Shown: positions 8,692-17,633 of the stretch, piece after piece
How the letters are laid out: each line of letters begins with the position of its first letter
How positions within the stretch are numbered: the stretch's first letter is position 1
Assembly: GCF_000759715.1 (NCBI RefSeq)
Contig: NZ_BBLU01000004.1
Span: 180,681 to 244,680, forward strand
DNA from: Demequina mangrovi
GTDB lineage: Bacteria > Actinomycetota > Actinomycetes > Actinomycetales > Demequinaceae
Length of the DNA stretch: 64,000 bases
Reading direction: 5' to 3'
Program-made: the position numbers and the translations under genes
Notes under the pieces: generated by a model
Told to the model about the DNA's origin: nothing
Databases searched by the model: none
Seen by the model: the letters and a program-made list of their open reading frames with translations, nothing else

Positions 8692-10062
8692 ATGCCCATC
8701 CCCGAGAACCCCGCGGGTCAGGAGACCTACCGGCTCGACCGCGCGCACGTCTTCCACTCGTGGTCCGCGCAGAAGGCGCTCGACCCCATGGTCATCACCG
8801 GCGGCGAAGGGTCCTATCTGTTCGACGCCGACGGCAAGCGCTACCTCGACTTCTCGTCGCAGCTGGTCTACACCAACGTGGGCCATCAGCACCCCAAGGT
8901 CGTCAAGGCGATCCAGGACCAGGCCGCGACGCTCGCGACCATCGCCCCGGCGCACGCCAACGACAAGCGCTCGAAGGCGGCCAAGCTGATCACCGATGTG
9001 GCCCCCGAGGGCATGAACAAGGTGTTCTTCACCAACGGCGGGGCCGAGTCGATCGAGAACGCGATCCGCATGGCGCGCCTGCACACCGGCCGCACCAAGG
9101 TGATGAGCCAGTACCGCTCGTACCACGGCGCGACCCACACGGCGATCCAGGCGACGGGCGACCCGCGTCGCTGGGCCAACGAGTTCGTGCCCGCCGGCAC
9201 GGTCCACTTCTTCGGGCCCTTCCTCTACCGTTCGGCCTTCAACGCGACCACCGCGCAGGAGGAGTGCGACCGGGCGCTCGAGCACCTCGAGCAGATGATC
9301 ACCTTCGAGGGGCCCGGCACCATCGCGGCCATCGTCCTCGAGACGGTGCCGGGCACGTCGGGCGTCATGCCGCCGCCCGAGGGCTACCTCGCCGGCGTGC
9401 GGGAGCTGTGCGACCGCTTCGGCATCGTGATGATCTGCGACGAGGTCATGGCCGGCTTCGGGCGCACCGGCGCCTGGTTCGCGGTGGACCACTACGGCAT
9501 CACCCCGGACCTCATCACCTTCGCGAAGGGCGTCAACTCGGGCTACGTGCCCATGGGCGGCGTCATCATCCGCGATGAGATCGCGGCGACGTTCGACGAG
9601 CGCGCCTTCCCTGGCGGCCTCACCTACTCGGGTCACCCGCTCGCCGCGGCGGCCGCGGTCGCGACCATCGAGGCGATGCACGAGGAGGGCGTGGTGGAGA
9701 ACGCCGCCCGCATCGGAGCCGAGGTCTTCGGACCCGAGCTCCGCGCGATGCAGGAGCGCCACCCGTCGATCGGCGAGGTCCGCGGGCTCGGCGTGTTCTG
9801 GGCGCTCGACCTGGTCAAGGACCGTGCGACCAAGGAGGAGCTCGCGCCCTACGGCGGTGCCGCACCCGCGGTGACCGGGGTGCTCGGCGCGGCGAAGAAG
9901 GCCGGGCTGCTGCTCTTCAACCAGTACCACCGCATCCACATCGTCCCGCCGTGCAACATCAGCGACGCCGAGGCCCGCGAGGGTCTCGCGATCCTCGACG
10001 AGGCGCTCGAGGTCGCCGATGCCGCCTACGAGGGTGCGCGCGAGCCCGCCCTGGTCGGCTGA
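8692..10062 (+). CDS. Class III PLP-dependent aminotransferase, cassette copy 1
   Basis: The protein has 456 residues with ATG after AAGGAGCTCACC. It is a fold-type I omega-aminotransferase, which moves an amino group from an omega-amine to a keto acid such as pyruvate. Motifs are TNGGAESIENAIRMAR, YRSYHGAT, the PLP ring contact ICDEVMAGFGRTG, the Schiff-base Lys in FAKGVNSGYVPMGG, and GLTYSGHPLA. The N-terminal HVFHSWSAQKALDPMVI block resembles taurine, beta-alanine or putrescine aminotransferases rather than GABA or ornithine enzymes. It is very similar to the copy at 19326 (51 of the first 60 residues identical by hand). It probably acts on the amine released by the amidohydrolase. Substrate not proven. 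Confidence 0.9.
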   Translation: MPIPENPAGQETYRLDRAHVFHSWSAQKALDPMVITGGEGSYLFDADGKRYLDFSSQLVYTNVGHQHPKVVKAIQDQAATLATIAPAHANDKRSKAAKLITDVAPEGMNKVFFTNGGAESIENAIRMARLHTGRTKVMSQYRSYHGATHTAIQATGDPRRWANEFVPAGTVHFFGPFLYRSAFNATTAQEECDRALEHLEQMITFEGPGTIAAIVLETVPGTSGVMPPPEGYLAGVRELCDRFGIVMICDEVMAGFGRTGAWFAVDHYGITPDLITFAKGVNSGYVPMGGVIIRDEIAATFDERAFPGGLTYSGHPLAAAAAVATIEAMHEEGVVENAARIGAEVFGPELRAMQERHPSIGEVRGLGVFWALDLVKDRATKEELAPYGGAAPAVTGVLGAAKKAGLLLFNQYHRIHIVPPCNISDAEAREGLAILDEALEVADAAYEGAREPALVG

Positions 10063-10090
10063 CGCCCACACCCCGAGAGGAATGAACTCC

Positions 10091-11551
10091 ATGGGAATGA
10101 AGAAGACCGCAGCCGGAGGCGCAGTCGGCCTCCTCGTCGCCACCGAGGTGGGTAGCGGCCTGGTCCAGGGCTGGTACGGCCCGCTGCTCACGGACCTCGG
10201 CGAGAGGTACGGCGCGAGCGCCGCGATGCTCAACCTCGTCGCCGTCGCCTACCTGCTGTCCTCCGTCGTGTTCGTGCCGCTGCTGACGAAGCTCGGCGAC
10301 AAGCATGGCCACAAGAAGCTGCTGCTGGTCGCTGTCGCGATCACCGCCGTCGGCTCCCTGCTGGTGGCCTTCGCGCCCAGCTTCGGCGTGCTGCTGTTCG
10401 GGCGCGTGCTGCAGGGCGCCCTCGTGGCCTTCCTGCCGCTCGAGTTCGCGATCGTGCGCCAGCGCTCGCCCGAGAAGGTCGACCGCAGCATCGGCGCGCT
10501 CATCGCGTCGCTCGCGATCGGTGCCGTGGTCGGCGCCGTCGGCGCCGGGGTCCTCGTGTCCGCGGCGGGCCTGACCGCCGCTCTGGTGGTGCCCGGGATC
10601 TACTTCGCCGTGTGCTTCGTGCTCATCGCGGTGTTCGTGCCGGAGACCGAGACGTCGGGCACGGGCAGCATCGACTGGGCAGGCATCGGCCTGCTCGGCG
10701 TGGGCGTCGCCTCCGTGCTCGGCGGCATCTCGCTCGGTGGTCAGATCGGCTGGGCGAACCCCGTGATCTGGGCGCTGGTCGTCGTCGGCATCGGCGTGCT
10801 CGCCGCCTTCGTCGTCGTCGAGCAGCGCGTCGCCGAGCCGTTCATCGACTTCGACGTCCTCCTGCGCGGAGGCATCGGCCTGCCGATCGTCATCGGCCTG
10901 GTCTTCAGCTCGCAGTCGCTCGGAGCCGCCTCGCTGTCCGCCCTCTACGTCCGCGTGGACCCCGAGGTCCACGGCTTCGGGCTCGGTCTCGACGCGGCCC
11001 AGGCCGGCATGACGCTGTCCGCCATGGCCCTCGCAGGGTTCCTCGGATCGCTGTTCGGCGCGCGGTTCGTCGGGCGGTGGGGCTACCGCCCCACGATGGT
11101 CGTGGGATCGCTGTCCTCGGGTCTCGGATACCTGATGATGATCCTCGTGCCGGGGTCCGTCGGCCTGTTCACCGTGTGGCTCGTGCTCGGCGGCATCGGC
11201 ATCGGCGTCATGACCGCGGTCCTGCCCGCGATCGTGGTGAAGCGTGCGAATCCCGACGCCGTGGCCGTCGTCTCGGGCCTGTACAACACCCTGCGCACCG
11301 CGATGGGAGCCGCGGCGGGCGCCGCGTTCACCGCCGTCATGGCGGCCTTCCTGGTCGAGGGCACGGGCACCGGCGACACGGCCGGGGTCACGTCCTTCAC
11401 CGGCTACGCCATGGTGTGGGGCTGCGCAGTGGTGCTGTCGCTCGTCTCCGTGGCGCTGATCCTGCGACTGCCGAAGGACGCTGCTCCATCGACGCCTGCC
11501 GTGGACGATGCGGCGGAGACCGCGGAGGAGCCCGAGCCCGAGCTCGTCTGA
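10091..11551 (+). CDS. MFS transporter, DHA2-like, probably 14 membrane segments
   Basis: The protein has 486 residues. Of three close ATGs, the one at 10091 sits best behind GAGAGG. An early acidic and aromatic stretch (EVGSGLVQGWYGPLL) is followed by the MFS loop motif TKLGDKHGHKKLL between segments 2 and 3, and about 14 hydrophobic segments follow. The C-terminal tail is acidic. It lies about 30 bp behind the aminotransferase and ends the first cluster. It is either the importer of the compound used by cassette 1 or an exporter of its product. It is replaced functionally by the ABC system in cluster 2. Direction and cargo are not readable. Confidence 0.82.
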   Translation: MGMKKTAAGGAVGLLVATEVGSGLVQGWYGPLLTDLGERYGASAAMLNLVAVAYLLSSVVFVPLLTKLGDKHGHKKLLLVAVAITAVGSLLVAFAPSFGVLLFGRVLQGALVAFLPLEFAIVRQRSPEKVDRSIGALIASLAIGAVVGAVGAGVLVSAAGLTAALVVPGIYFAVCFVLIAVFVPETETSGTGSIDWAGIGLLGVGVASVLGGISLGGQIGWANPVIWALVVVGIGVLAAFVVVEQRVAEPFIDFDVLLRGGIGLPIVIGLVFSSQSLGAASLSALYVRVDPEVHGFGLGLDAAQAGMTLSAMALAGFLGSLFGARFVGRWGYRPTMVVGSLSSGLGYLMMILVPGSVGLFTVWLVLGGIGIGVMTAVLPAIVVKRANPDAVAVVSGLYNTLRTAMGAAAGAAFTAVMAAFLVEGTGTGDTAGVTSFTGYAMVWGCAVVLSLVSVALILRLPKDAAPSTPAVDDAAETAEEPEPELV

Positions 11552-11566
11552 CCTGCACCCGCGACA

Positions 11567-11606
11567 GCGGGGGTCGCACCGGCATCCGGTGCGGCCCCCG
11601 CTTTCT
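11567..11606 (+). terminator. Terminator of cluster 1 (after MFS gene)
   Basis: A 16-bp stem starting GCGGGGGTCGCACCGG and closing CCGGTGCGGCCCCCGC, with loop CAT, is followed by TTTCTT. Confidence 0.88.
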
Positions 11607-11649
11607 TGCGTCCGCCCGCCCCGCCTCTGCCCGCCCCGCCCCGCCCCGT

Positions 11650-11740
11650 CAGTGCGGACGGATCTCGAGAGGCCGCGCCGGCCGCGGGCCCCCCTCAGGG
11701 TCGTTCCCACGGCGTGTCGAGGCGAACTCCGTCCGCACTG
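11650..11740. repeat. Intergenic inverted repeat, family copy 1
   Basis: The arms CAGTGCGGACGGA (11650-11662) and TCCGTCCGCACTG (11728-11740) are a perfect 13-bp inverted repeat about 65 bp apart. The right half (GGCGTGTCGAGGCGAACT before the arm) matches the right halves of the elements at 20760 and 51014. It lies between the MFS terminator and the ABC promoter. Confidence 0.7.
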
Positions 11741-11762
11741 TCCCGGGGCGGTGGGGCATATG

Positions 11763-11874
11763 CGACACCGTGTGTCGTCGGTGTTAACGCTGGCACCCCC
11801 GCCGTGACACATGCGACACGCAGGTGTCGTGTCGGTTAACGGTGGCCCGGACCTTCCCCCGGTCCGTGGCGCTT
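11763..11874 (+). promoter_or_regulatory. Promoter/leader module B with tandem operators
   Basis: Two equal units stand 51-52 bp apart. Unit 1 is CGACAC-CGT-GTGTCG (11763-11777), five bases, then GTTAACGCTGGC (11783). Unit 2 is CGACAC-GCAG-GTGTCG (11814-11829), five bases, then GTTAACGGTGGC (11835). Unit 2 continues into the 40-bp block shared with 6828-6867, where the hairpin is perfect: CGGACC-TTCCCCC-GGTCCG. The layout suggests a dimeric regulator with two sites and a stem-loop near the start of the transcript. The MocR protein at 20864 is the obvious candidate regulator. Confidence 0.6.
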
Positions 11875-11943
11875 ACCCGCGGGACCGCGTCCGACCAGGA
11901 TCGATGTCGTCACAGAAGTCGACAACGAACCGAGGAGGTGACC

Positions 11944-12888
11944 GTGGCGAAGTATCTGGCCAAGCGGCTCGGGTCGGCGCTGCTCGTGCTCTTCGCGCTC
12001 TCCCTGCTGTCCTTCGGGATGGTGCGGATGATGCCCGGCGACCCCGCGCTGCAGTACCTGAACATCGACAACCCGGATCCGAACCAGCTCGCCGAGGTCC
12101 GCGCCGAGCTCGGCCTCGACCGCCCCTGGACCACGCAGTACCTCGAGTGGGCGGGCGGGATCCTCACCGGCGACTTCGGCTCGTCGATGACCAAGTCCCA
12201 GGAGATCGGGACGATGCTCGGGGACCGCTTCCCGGTCTCGCTGCAGCTCGCGATCATCGCCGTGATCGTCGGCCTCGTCATCGGCCTCCCCAGCGGCGTG
12301 GTCTCCGCGGTCCGCCAGGGCACGCCGCTCGACGCCGTGATCCGCGGAGGCTCGTTCCTCGCGCTGTCGGTACCGGCCTTCGCGATCGGCGCGGTGGTCA
12401 TCATGGTCAACGCGCTCACGCTGAAGCTCCCTCTCATCGGCTACACGCCGTGGGCGCAGGACCCGCTCGGGTCGATCCTGTCGCTCCTGGTGCCGGCGCT
12501 CGTGCTGTCGCTCGCCATGTCCGCGGTGATCTCGCGCTACTCGCGCGGCACCGTGCTCGACACCCTCTCCCAGGACTACATCCGCACGGCCCGCTCCAAG
12601 GGCGTGCCCACCGGGCGCATCGTCCGCGGCCACGCGCTGCGCAACGCGCTCATCCCCGTCACCACGGTGGTCGGCATCCAGCTGGCCGCGCTCATCGGCG
12701 GCACCGTCGTGATCGAGAGCATCTTCACCATCCCCGGCATGGGCTCGATGCTCATCGAGGCGATCAACAGCTCCGACTACCCGACCATCCAGGCCTGCGT
12801 GCTGGTGCTCGGCGCGTGCTTCGTGATCATCAACCTCGTCGTCGACCTGCTCTACCCCGTCATCGACCCCCGGGTGCGTGCCTCATGA
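11944..12888 (+). CDS. ABC transporter permease, DppB/OppB type
   Basis: The protein has 314 residues and a GTG start after GAGGAGGTGACC. It is the first gene of a five-gene importer operon that continues into the second amidohydrolase/aminotransferase cassette. The N-terminal RRxGSALLVLFALSLLSF helix, MMPGDPA, and the cytoplasmic EAA-like loop YIRTARSKGVPTGRIVRGHALRNALIPV are standard for DppB permeases. About six membrane segments are predicted. It forms the membrane channel with the DppC-like protein. Dpp-type systems import peptides, nickel chelates or small amides, and the linkage to the amidohydrolase argues for an amide-bearing substrate. Confidence 0.92.
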   Translation: MAKYLAKRLGSALLVLFALSLLSFGMVRMMPGDPALQYLNIDNPDPNQLAEVRAELGLDRPWTTQYLEWAGGILTGDFGSSMTKSQEIGTMLGDRFPVSLQLAIIAVIVGLVIGLPSGVVSAVRQGTPLDAVIRGGSFLALSVPAFAIGAVVIMVNALTLKLPLIGYTPWAQDPLGSILSLLVPALVLSLAMSAVISRYSRGTVLDTLSQDYIRTARSKGVPTGRIVRGHALRNALIPVTTVVGIQLAALIGGTVVIESIFTIPGMGSMLIEAINSSDYPTIQACVLVLGACFVIINLVVDLLYPVIDPRVRAS

Positions 12889-13844
12889 TCAAGCTGAAGA
12901 AGAACGGCGCCCTCATCGGCGGAGCCGCGATCCTCGCTCTCCTCACCGTGTACGCGCTCCTCGGCCCGCTCGTCGGCGGCTACGACCCCAACCTCACCAC
13001 CGGCGGCCCGTTCGAGGGCCCGTCGGGGGAGCACTGGCTCGGCACCGACAACATCGGCCGCGACAACTTCGTCCGCCTCGCCATCGCGACGCGGTACGCG
13101 ATCGTGATCTCGCTGGTGTCCTCGGTCATCTCGATGGTGATCGGCACCGCGATCGGTCTGATCGCCGGCTACGCGGGAGGACGCCTCGACAACCTGCTCA
13201 TGCGCGGCACCGAGATCATCATGGCGATCCCGGCGATCCTGTTCGCGCTGGTGATCCGCGTCATCATCGGCCCCGGCTTCATCCCGCTCATCATCGCGAT
13301 GGCGATCATCGGAGCGCCGGGCTTCGCCCGCATCATGCGCTCGCCGATCCTGGTGCTGCGCGACCGCGACTTCGTGGTCGCCGCGGAGATCGCGGGCGTG
13401 CGCAAGCCGTTCATCGCGCTGAGCCACCTGCTGCCCAACGCGACGACGCCGATGCTGGTGAACTTCGCCTCGACCGCCTCGCTCGCGGTGCTCATCGAGT
13501 CGAGCCTCAGCTTCCTGGGCCAGGGCGTGCAGGCGCCCGACCCGAGCGCGGGCCGCATGATCTCCGAGTCCATGCGCTACATGCAGCTCGATCCGCTGCT
13601 CATCGTGCTCCCCGCGATCCTCATCACGCTGCTCACCGTGGCGTGGAACCTGCTGGCCGACGGCGTCCAGCTCGCGCTGTCCCCGAAGGCCGGCAACCTC
13701 GCGGTGCCGACCCGTGGGCGGCGGCGCAGGAACAGGACGTCCGGCGCGGCTGGCAGTGCCGCCGCCGGCACGACGGTGGTGGCGGGCGAGGGACCCGTGC
13801 CCGCCGACACCCCCCAGGACGACGCGACCCCGGCCCGGGTCTGA
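12885..13844 (+). CDS. ABC transporter permease, DppC/OppC type
   Basis: The protein has 319 residues; its ATG overlaps the stop of the upstream permease (ATGA). Typical DppC features are an N-terminal helix, the periplasmic loop segment EHWLGTDNIGRDNFVRL, and the EAA loop VAAEIAGVRKPFIALSHLLPN. After the last helix it has an unusual basic then Ala/Thr/Pro-rich tail of about 45 residues (TRGRRRRNRTSG onward), likely disordered and cytoplasmic. It pairs with the 11944 product. Confidence 0.92.
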   Translation: MIKLKKNGALIGGAAILALLTVYALLGPLVGGYDPNLTTGGPFEGPSGEHWLGTDNIGRDNFVRLAIATRYAIVISLVSSVISMVIGTAIGLIAGYAGGRLDNLLMRGTEIIMAIPAILFALVIRVIIGPGFIPLIIAMAIIGAPGFARIMRSPILVLRDRDFVVAAEIAGVRKPFIALSHLLPNATTPMLVNFASTASLAVLIESSLSFLGQGVQAPDPSAGRMISESMRYMQLDPLLIVLPAILITLLTVAWNLLADGVQLALSPKAGNLAVPTRGRRRRNRTSGAAGSAAAGTTVVAGEGPVPADTPQDDATPARV

Positions 13845-13886
13845 CCCGCCGCGCATCGTCCACCCATCCAAGGAGGAGACCCAGCC

Positions 13887-15467
13887 ATGAGGACCATCAC
13901 CCGAGGGATCGCCGCCACGGCCGCCGTGGCCGTGCTCGGCCTGACGCTCGCCGCGTGCGCGAGCGCCGGCGAGGACACCGGCGCCGCCGAGTCGTCCGAG
14001 CCGCTGCCCGCGGTCGAGGGCGGCGCGCTCGTCTACGCGAGCGACGTCCAGCCGCTCGCCGGCGGGCTCGACCCGTACGTCGCGCAGGCCTTCGCGAACT
14101 CGAACGCGCTCGTCCAGATCTACGAGCCCCTGCTCGCCAAGGACGCCGACGGCACCGTGATCCCGTGGCTCGCCGAGTCGTGGGAGCAGGTCGACGACCT
14201 CACCTACACGTTCACCCTCCGCGAGGGTGTCACCTTCTCCGACGGCACCCCGCTGACCGTGGAGGACGTGGTCTTCTCGCTCGAGCAGATCCGCGCGTCG
14301 TCCGCCGGCGCGAGCTACTTCCCCACGGTGGACCAGATCACCGCGGTCGACGACGCGACGGTGCAGGTCACCACGTTCGTCCCCGACGCCACGATCCTCA
14401 ACATCCTGTCCTACCGCGGCATGGTGATCGTCAACCAGGCCTGGTACGAGGCTGCGACGGAGGAGGAGCGCCAGACCACCGCGCTCGGCACCGGGCCGTT
14501 CGTGCTCGACGAGTGGCAGGACCAGGTCTCGATGACCTTCACCGCCAACGAGGCCTACTGGGGCGAGGGCCCCGAGGTCGACACGCTCGAGTTCGACTTC
14601 ATCGGCGACGAGAACGCGCGTGCCGCGCAGCTGCGCCAGGGCTCGGGCACCGACATGGCGTGGTTCCGCGACCCGATCCAGGTCCAGTCGCTCGAGTCCG
14701 AGGGCTACACCGTCGGTGAGAACGCCGAGACCCGCTCGCTCACCATGTACGTCAACGCCTCCGACGGCCCGCTCGCGGACGTCAAGGTGCGCCAGGCCGT
14801 CTCGAAGGCCATGGACCGCCAGGCGCTGATCGACTTCGCGATGGGCGGCATGGCCGAGCCCAGCCTCGTGGTCCCGGTCGGCGACCCGTGGGGCATCGCG
14901 CCCGACGAGTCGACCCCGAACTACGCGCACGACGTCGAGGGCGCCAAGGCGCTGCTCGCCGAGGCCGGCCAGGAGAGCCCGACCATCACGCTGACCTACG
15001 CGTCGGACGCGGCCTTCGCGCTCGACGTGCCGATGGTCGAGGTCCTCAAGCAGCAGCTCGCCGAGGCGGGCATCACGCTCGAGCTCGTGGGCAAGCCCTG
15101 GACCGAGGTGCTGCAGTCGTACATCGGCGGCACCTGGACCGACCTGGTGCTCGTGCCCGGCGTGTACATGCCGGACCCGTCGGCGTACTTCGCCACCGTG
15201 CTCACCCCCGGCCTGCCGATGGTGACGACGGTCGACGAGACCTCGCCCGAGGTCGCGCTGTACATGCAGCTCCGCTCGACCTTCGACGAGGCCGAGCGCG
15301 CCGAGGTCCTCGCGCAGCTCGAGACCGCCGTCGCGGAGAACGTGAACGTGCTCGTCGCGTACACCGGCCCGCAGCGCTACGAGGTCTGGGGCGACACGGT
15401 CACCGGCTACGAGGTCGACCCGTACACCTACCGTGAGGGCCTCGCCACCACGGCGAAGACCTCCTGA
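13887..15467 (+). CDS. Substrate-binding lipoprotein of the Dpp-type ABC importer
   Basis: The protein has 526 residues with ATG after AAGGAGGAGAC. The signal peptide ends in the lipobox LTLAAC with Cys24, so it is a membrane-anchored extracytoplasmic receptor. The solute-binding family 5 (peptide/nickel) pattern is visible: YEPLLAKDADGTVIPWLAESW, YTFTLREGVTFSDGTPLT, ALGTGPFVLDEW and VRQAVSKAMDRQALI. It sits third in the operon, between permeases and ATPases, unlike the commoner receptor-first order. It sets the specificity of the importer, but the ligand is not deducible from sequence. Confidence 0.93.
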   Translation: MRTITRGIAATAAVAVLGLTLAACASAGEDTGAAESSEPLPAVEGGALVYASDVQPLAGGLDPYVAQAFANSNALVQIYEPLLAKDADGTVIPWLAESWEQVDDLTYTFTLREGVTFSDGTPLTVEDVVFSLEQIRASSAGASYFPTVDQITAVDDATVQVTTFVPDATILNILSYRGMVIVNQAWYEAATEEERQTTALGTGPFVLDEWQDQVSMTFTANEAYWGEGPEVDTLEFDFIGDENARAAQLRQGSGTDMAWFRDPIQVQSLESEGYTVGENAETRSLTMYVNASDGPLADVKVRQAVSKAMDRQALIDFAMGGMAEPSLVVPVGDPWGIAPDESTPNYAHDVEGAKALLAEAGQESPTITLTYASDAAFALDVPMVEVLKQQLAEAGITLELVGKPWTEVLQSYIGGTWTDLVLVPGVYMPDPSAYFATVLTPGLPMVTTVDETSPEVALYMQLRSTFDEAERAEVLAQLETAVAENVNVLVAYTGPQRYEVWGDTVTGYEVDPYTYREGLATTAKTS

Positions 15468-15472
15468 GAACG

Positions 15473-15520
15473 TCCTGGCGGGCGGGGCACCGTCCCCCCG
15501 AGCCGCCCCGCCCGCCAGGA
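15473..15520 (+). terminator. Intra-operon hairpin after the receptor gene
   Basis: A perfect 16-bp stem TCCTGGCGGGCGGGGC / GCCCCGCCCGCCAGGA with a 16-base loop starts five bases after the receptor stop and has no T-run. It probably protects the upstream message or partly stops transcription, so that receptor is made in excess over the ATPases. Confidence 0.6.
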
Positions 15521-15556
15521 CCCCCCACCACCCGCACCGAGAACGAGGAGGACGCC

Positions 15557-16560
15557 ATGACCGCGACGATCGCCACCACCGACGCGCTCGCCGTCGAGGA
15601 CCTCACCATCAGCTACGGCGACGGCACGCCGGTCGTCTCCGGCGTCGACCTGCGGGTCGGACCCGGCGAGATCCTCGGCGTCATCGGCGAGTCCGGCTGC
15701 GGCAAGTCGAGCATCGGCTTCGCGGTGCTCGGCCTCCTGCCGGCCGTGGCCCGGGTCGACGCCGCGCGGCTCGACGTGGGCTCGCGCCCCATGGGCGACG
15801 CCGACGAGGACGACTGGAACCAGGTGCGCGGACGCGTCGCCTCGATGGTGTTCCAGGAGCCGATGTCCGCCCTCAACCCGTGCATGCGGGTGGGCGCCCA
15901 GATCGCCGAGGTGCTGCTGGTCCACGGCCTCGCCGACAAGAAGGCCGCGCACGCGAGGGCCCTCGAGCTGCTGAGGCTCGTCCAGGTGCCCGAGCCCGAG
16001 CTGCGCGCCAAGCAGTTCCCGCACCAGATGTCCGGCGGAATGCGCCAGCGCATCGTCATCGCGATGGCGCTCGCCGCCAACCCCCAGCTGCTCGTCGCCG
16101 ACGAGCCCACCACCGCGCTCGACGTCACCGTCCAGGCGCAGATCCTCGACCTGCTCGACCGGATGCGGCGCGAGACAGGCGCAGGAGTGCTGCTCATCAG
16201 CCACGACCTCGGCGTCATCGCGCAGACGTGCGACCGGGTGGTCGTCATGTACGCGGGCGAGATCGTCGAGGAGGGCGAGCCGGGCGAGGTGCTCGCGAAC
16301 CCCTCGCACTCCTACACCGCGGCGCTCGTCGCGTCGATCCCCACCACCTCGAGCGCGCCGCGCGAGGACCTGCCGATGATCGCCGGAGGCGTCCGCGACT
16401 CGGACCGTGCGACCGCAGGCTGCCGCTTCGCCGCACGATGCGCCTTCGCGACCGAGGGCTGCGCCTCGCCGCAGACGCTCGTCGAGGTGGCGCCGGCGCA
16501 CACGGCCCGCTGCTGGCGCAGCACCGAGCTCGATCTCACCACCCGCACGGAGGCGACCGC

Positions 16561-16564
<4 letters not shown>
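15557..16564 (+). CDS. ABC transporter ATP-binding protein, DppD/OppD type
   Basis: The protein has 335 residues. Walker A is GESGCGKSS, the Q-loop is VFQEPMSALNP, the signature is MSGGMRQR, Walker B is LLVADEPTTALD, and the switch His is in LLISHDLG. The C-terminal oligopeptide-transporter extension contains the cysteine-rich CRFAARCAFATEGC typical of DppD/DppF pairs, which can carry an iron-sulfur cluster in some members. It is translationally coupled to the next ATPase (ATGA overlap). Confidence 0.93.
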
Positions 16565-17619
<1,055 letters not shown>

Positions 17620-17633
17620 TCCAAGGAGTCACC

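Larger units (their letters stand above)
11552..11943. other. 392-bp intergenic region: terminator, inverted repeat, duplicated promoter module
   Basis: From left to right it holds the terminator of cluster 1, a C-rich spacer, an inverted repeat of the intergenic family, then the tandem operator/leader module of cluster 2 and the ribosome site GAGGAGGTGACC. No protein-coding gene is supported here. Confidence 0.7.

Noticed and set aside
6829..10233. Very long open frame on the minus strand across the first cassette (similar ones at 17205-20573, 31464-34124 and 56959-60897)
   Set aside because: These lie antisense to genes with clear family motifs. Their translations are rich in Arg, Gly, Val, His and Asp with no domain pattern. 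High GC at third codon positions removes stops on the opposite strand.
11782..11795. TGTTAACGCTGGCA as a LacI-family operator
   Set aside because: It fits the loose TGNNANCGNTNNCA pattern, but the other copies of the module break the central CG or the ends. No LacI gene is near, and the surrounding inverted repeats fit a different regulator better.
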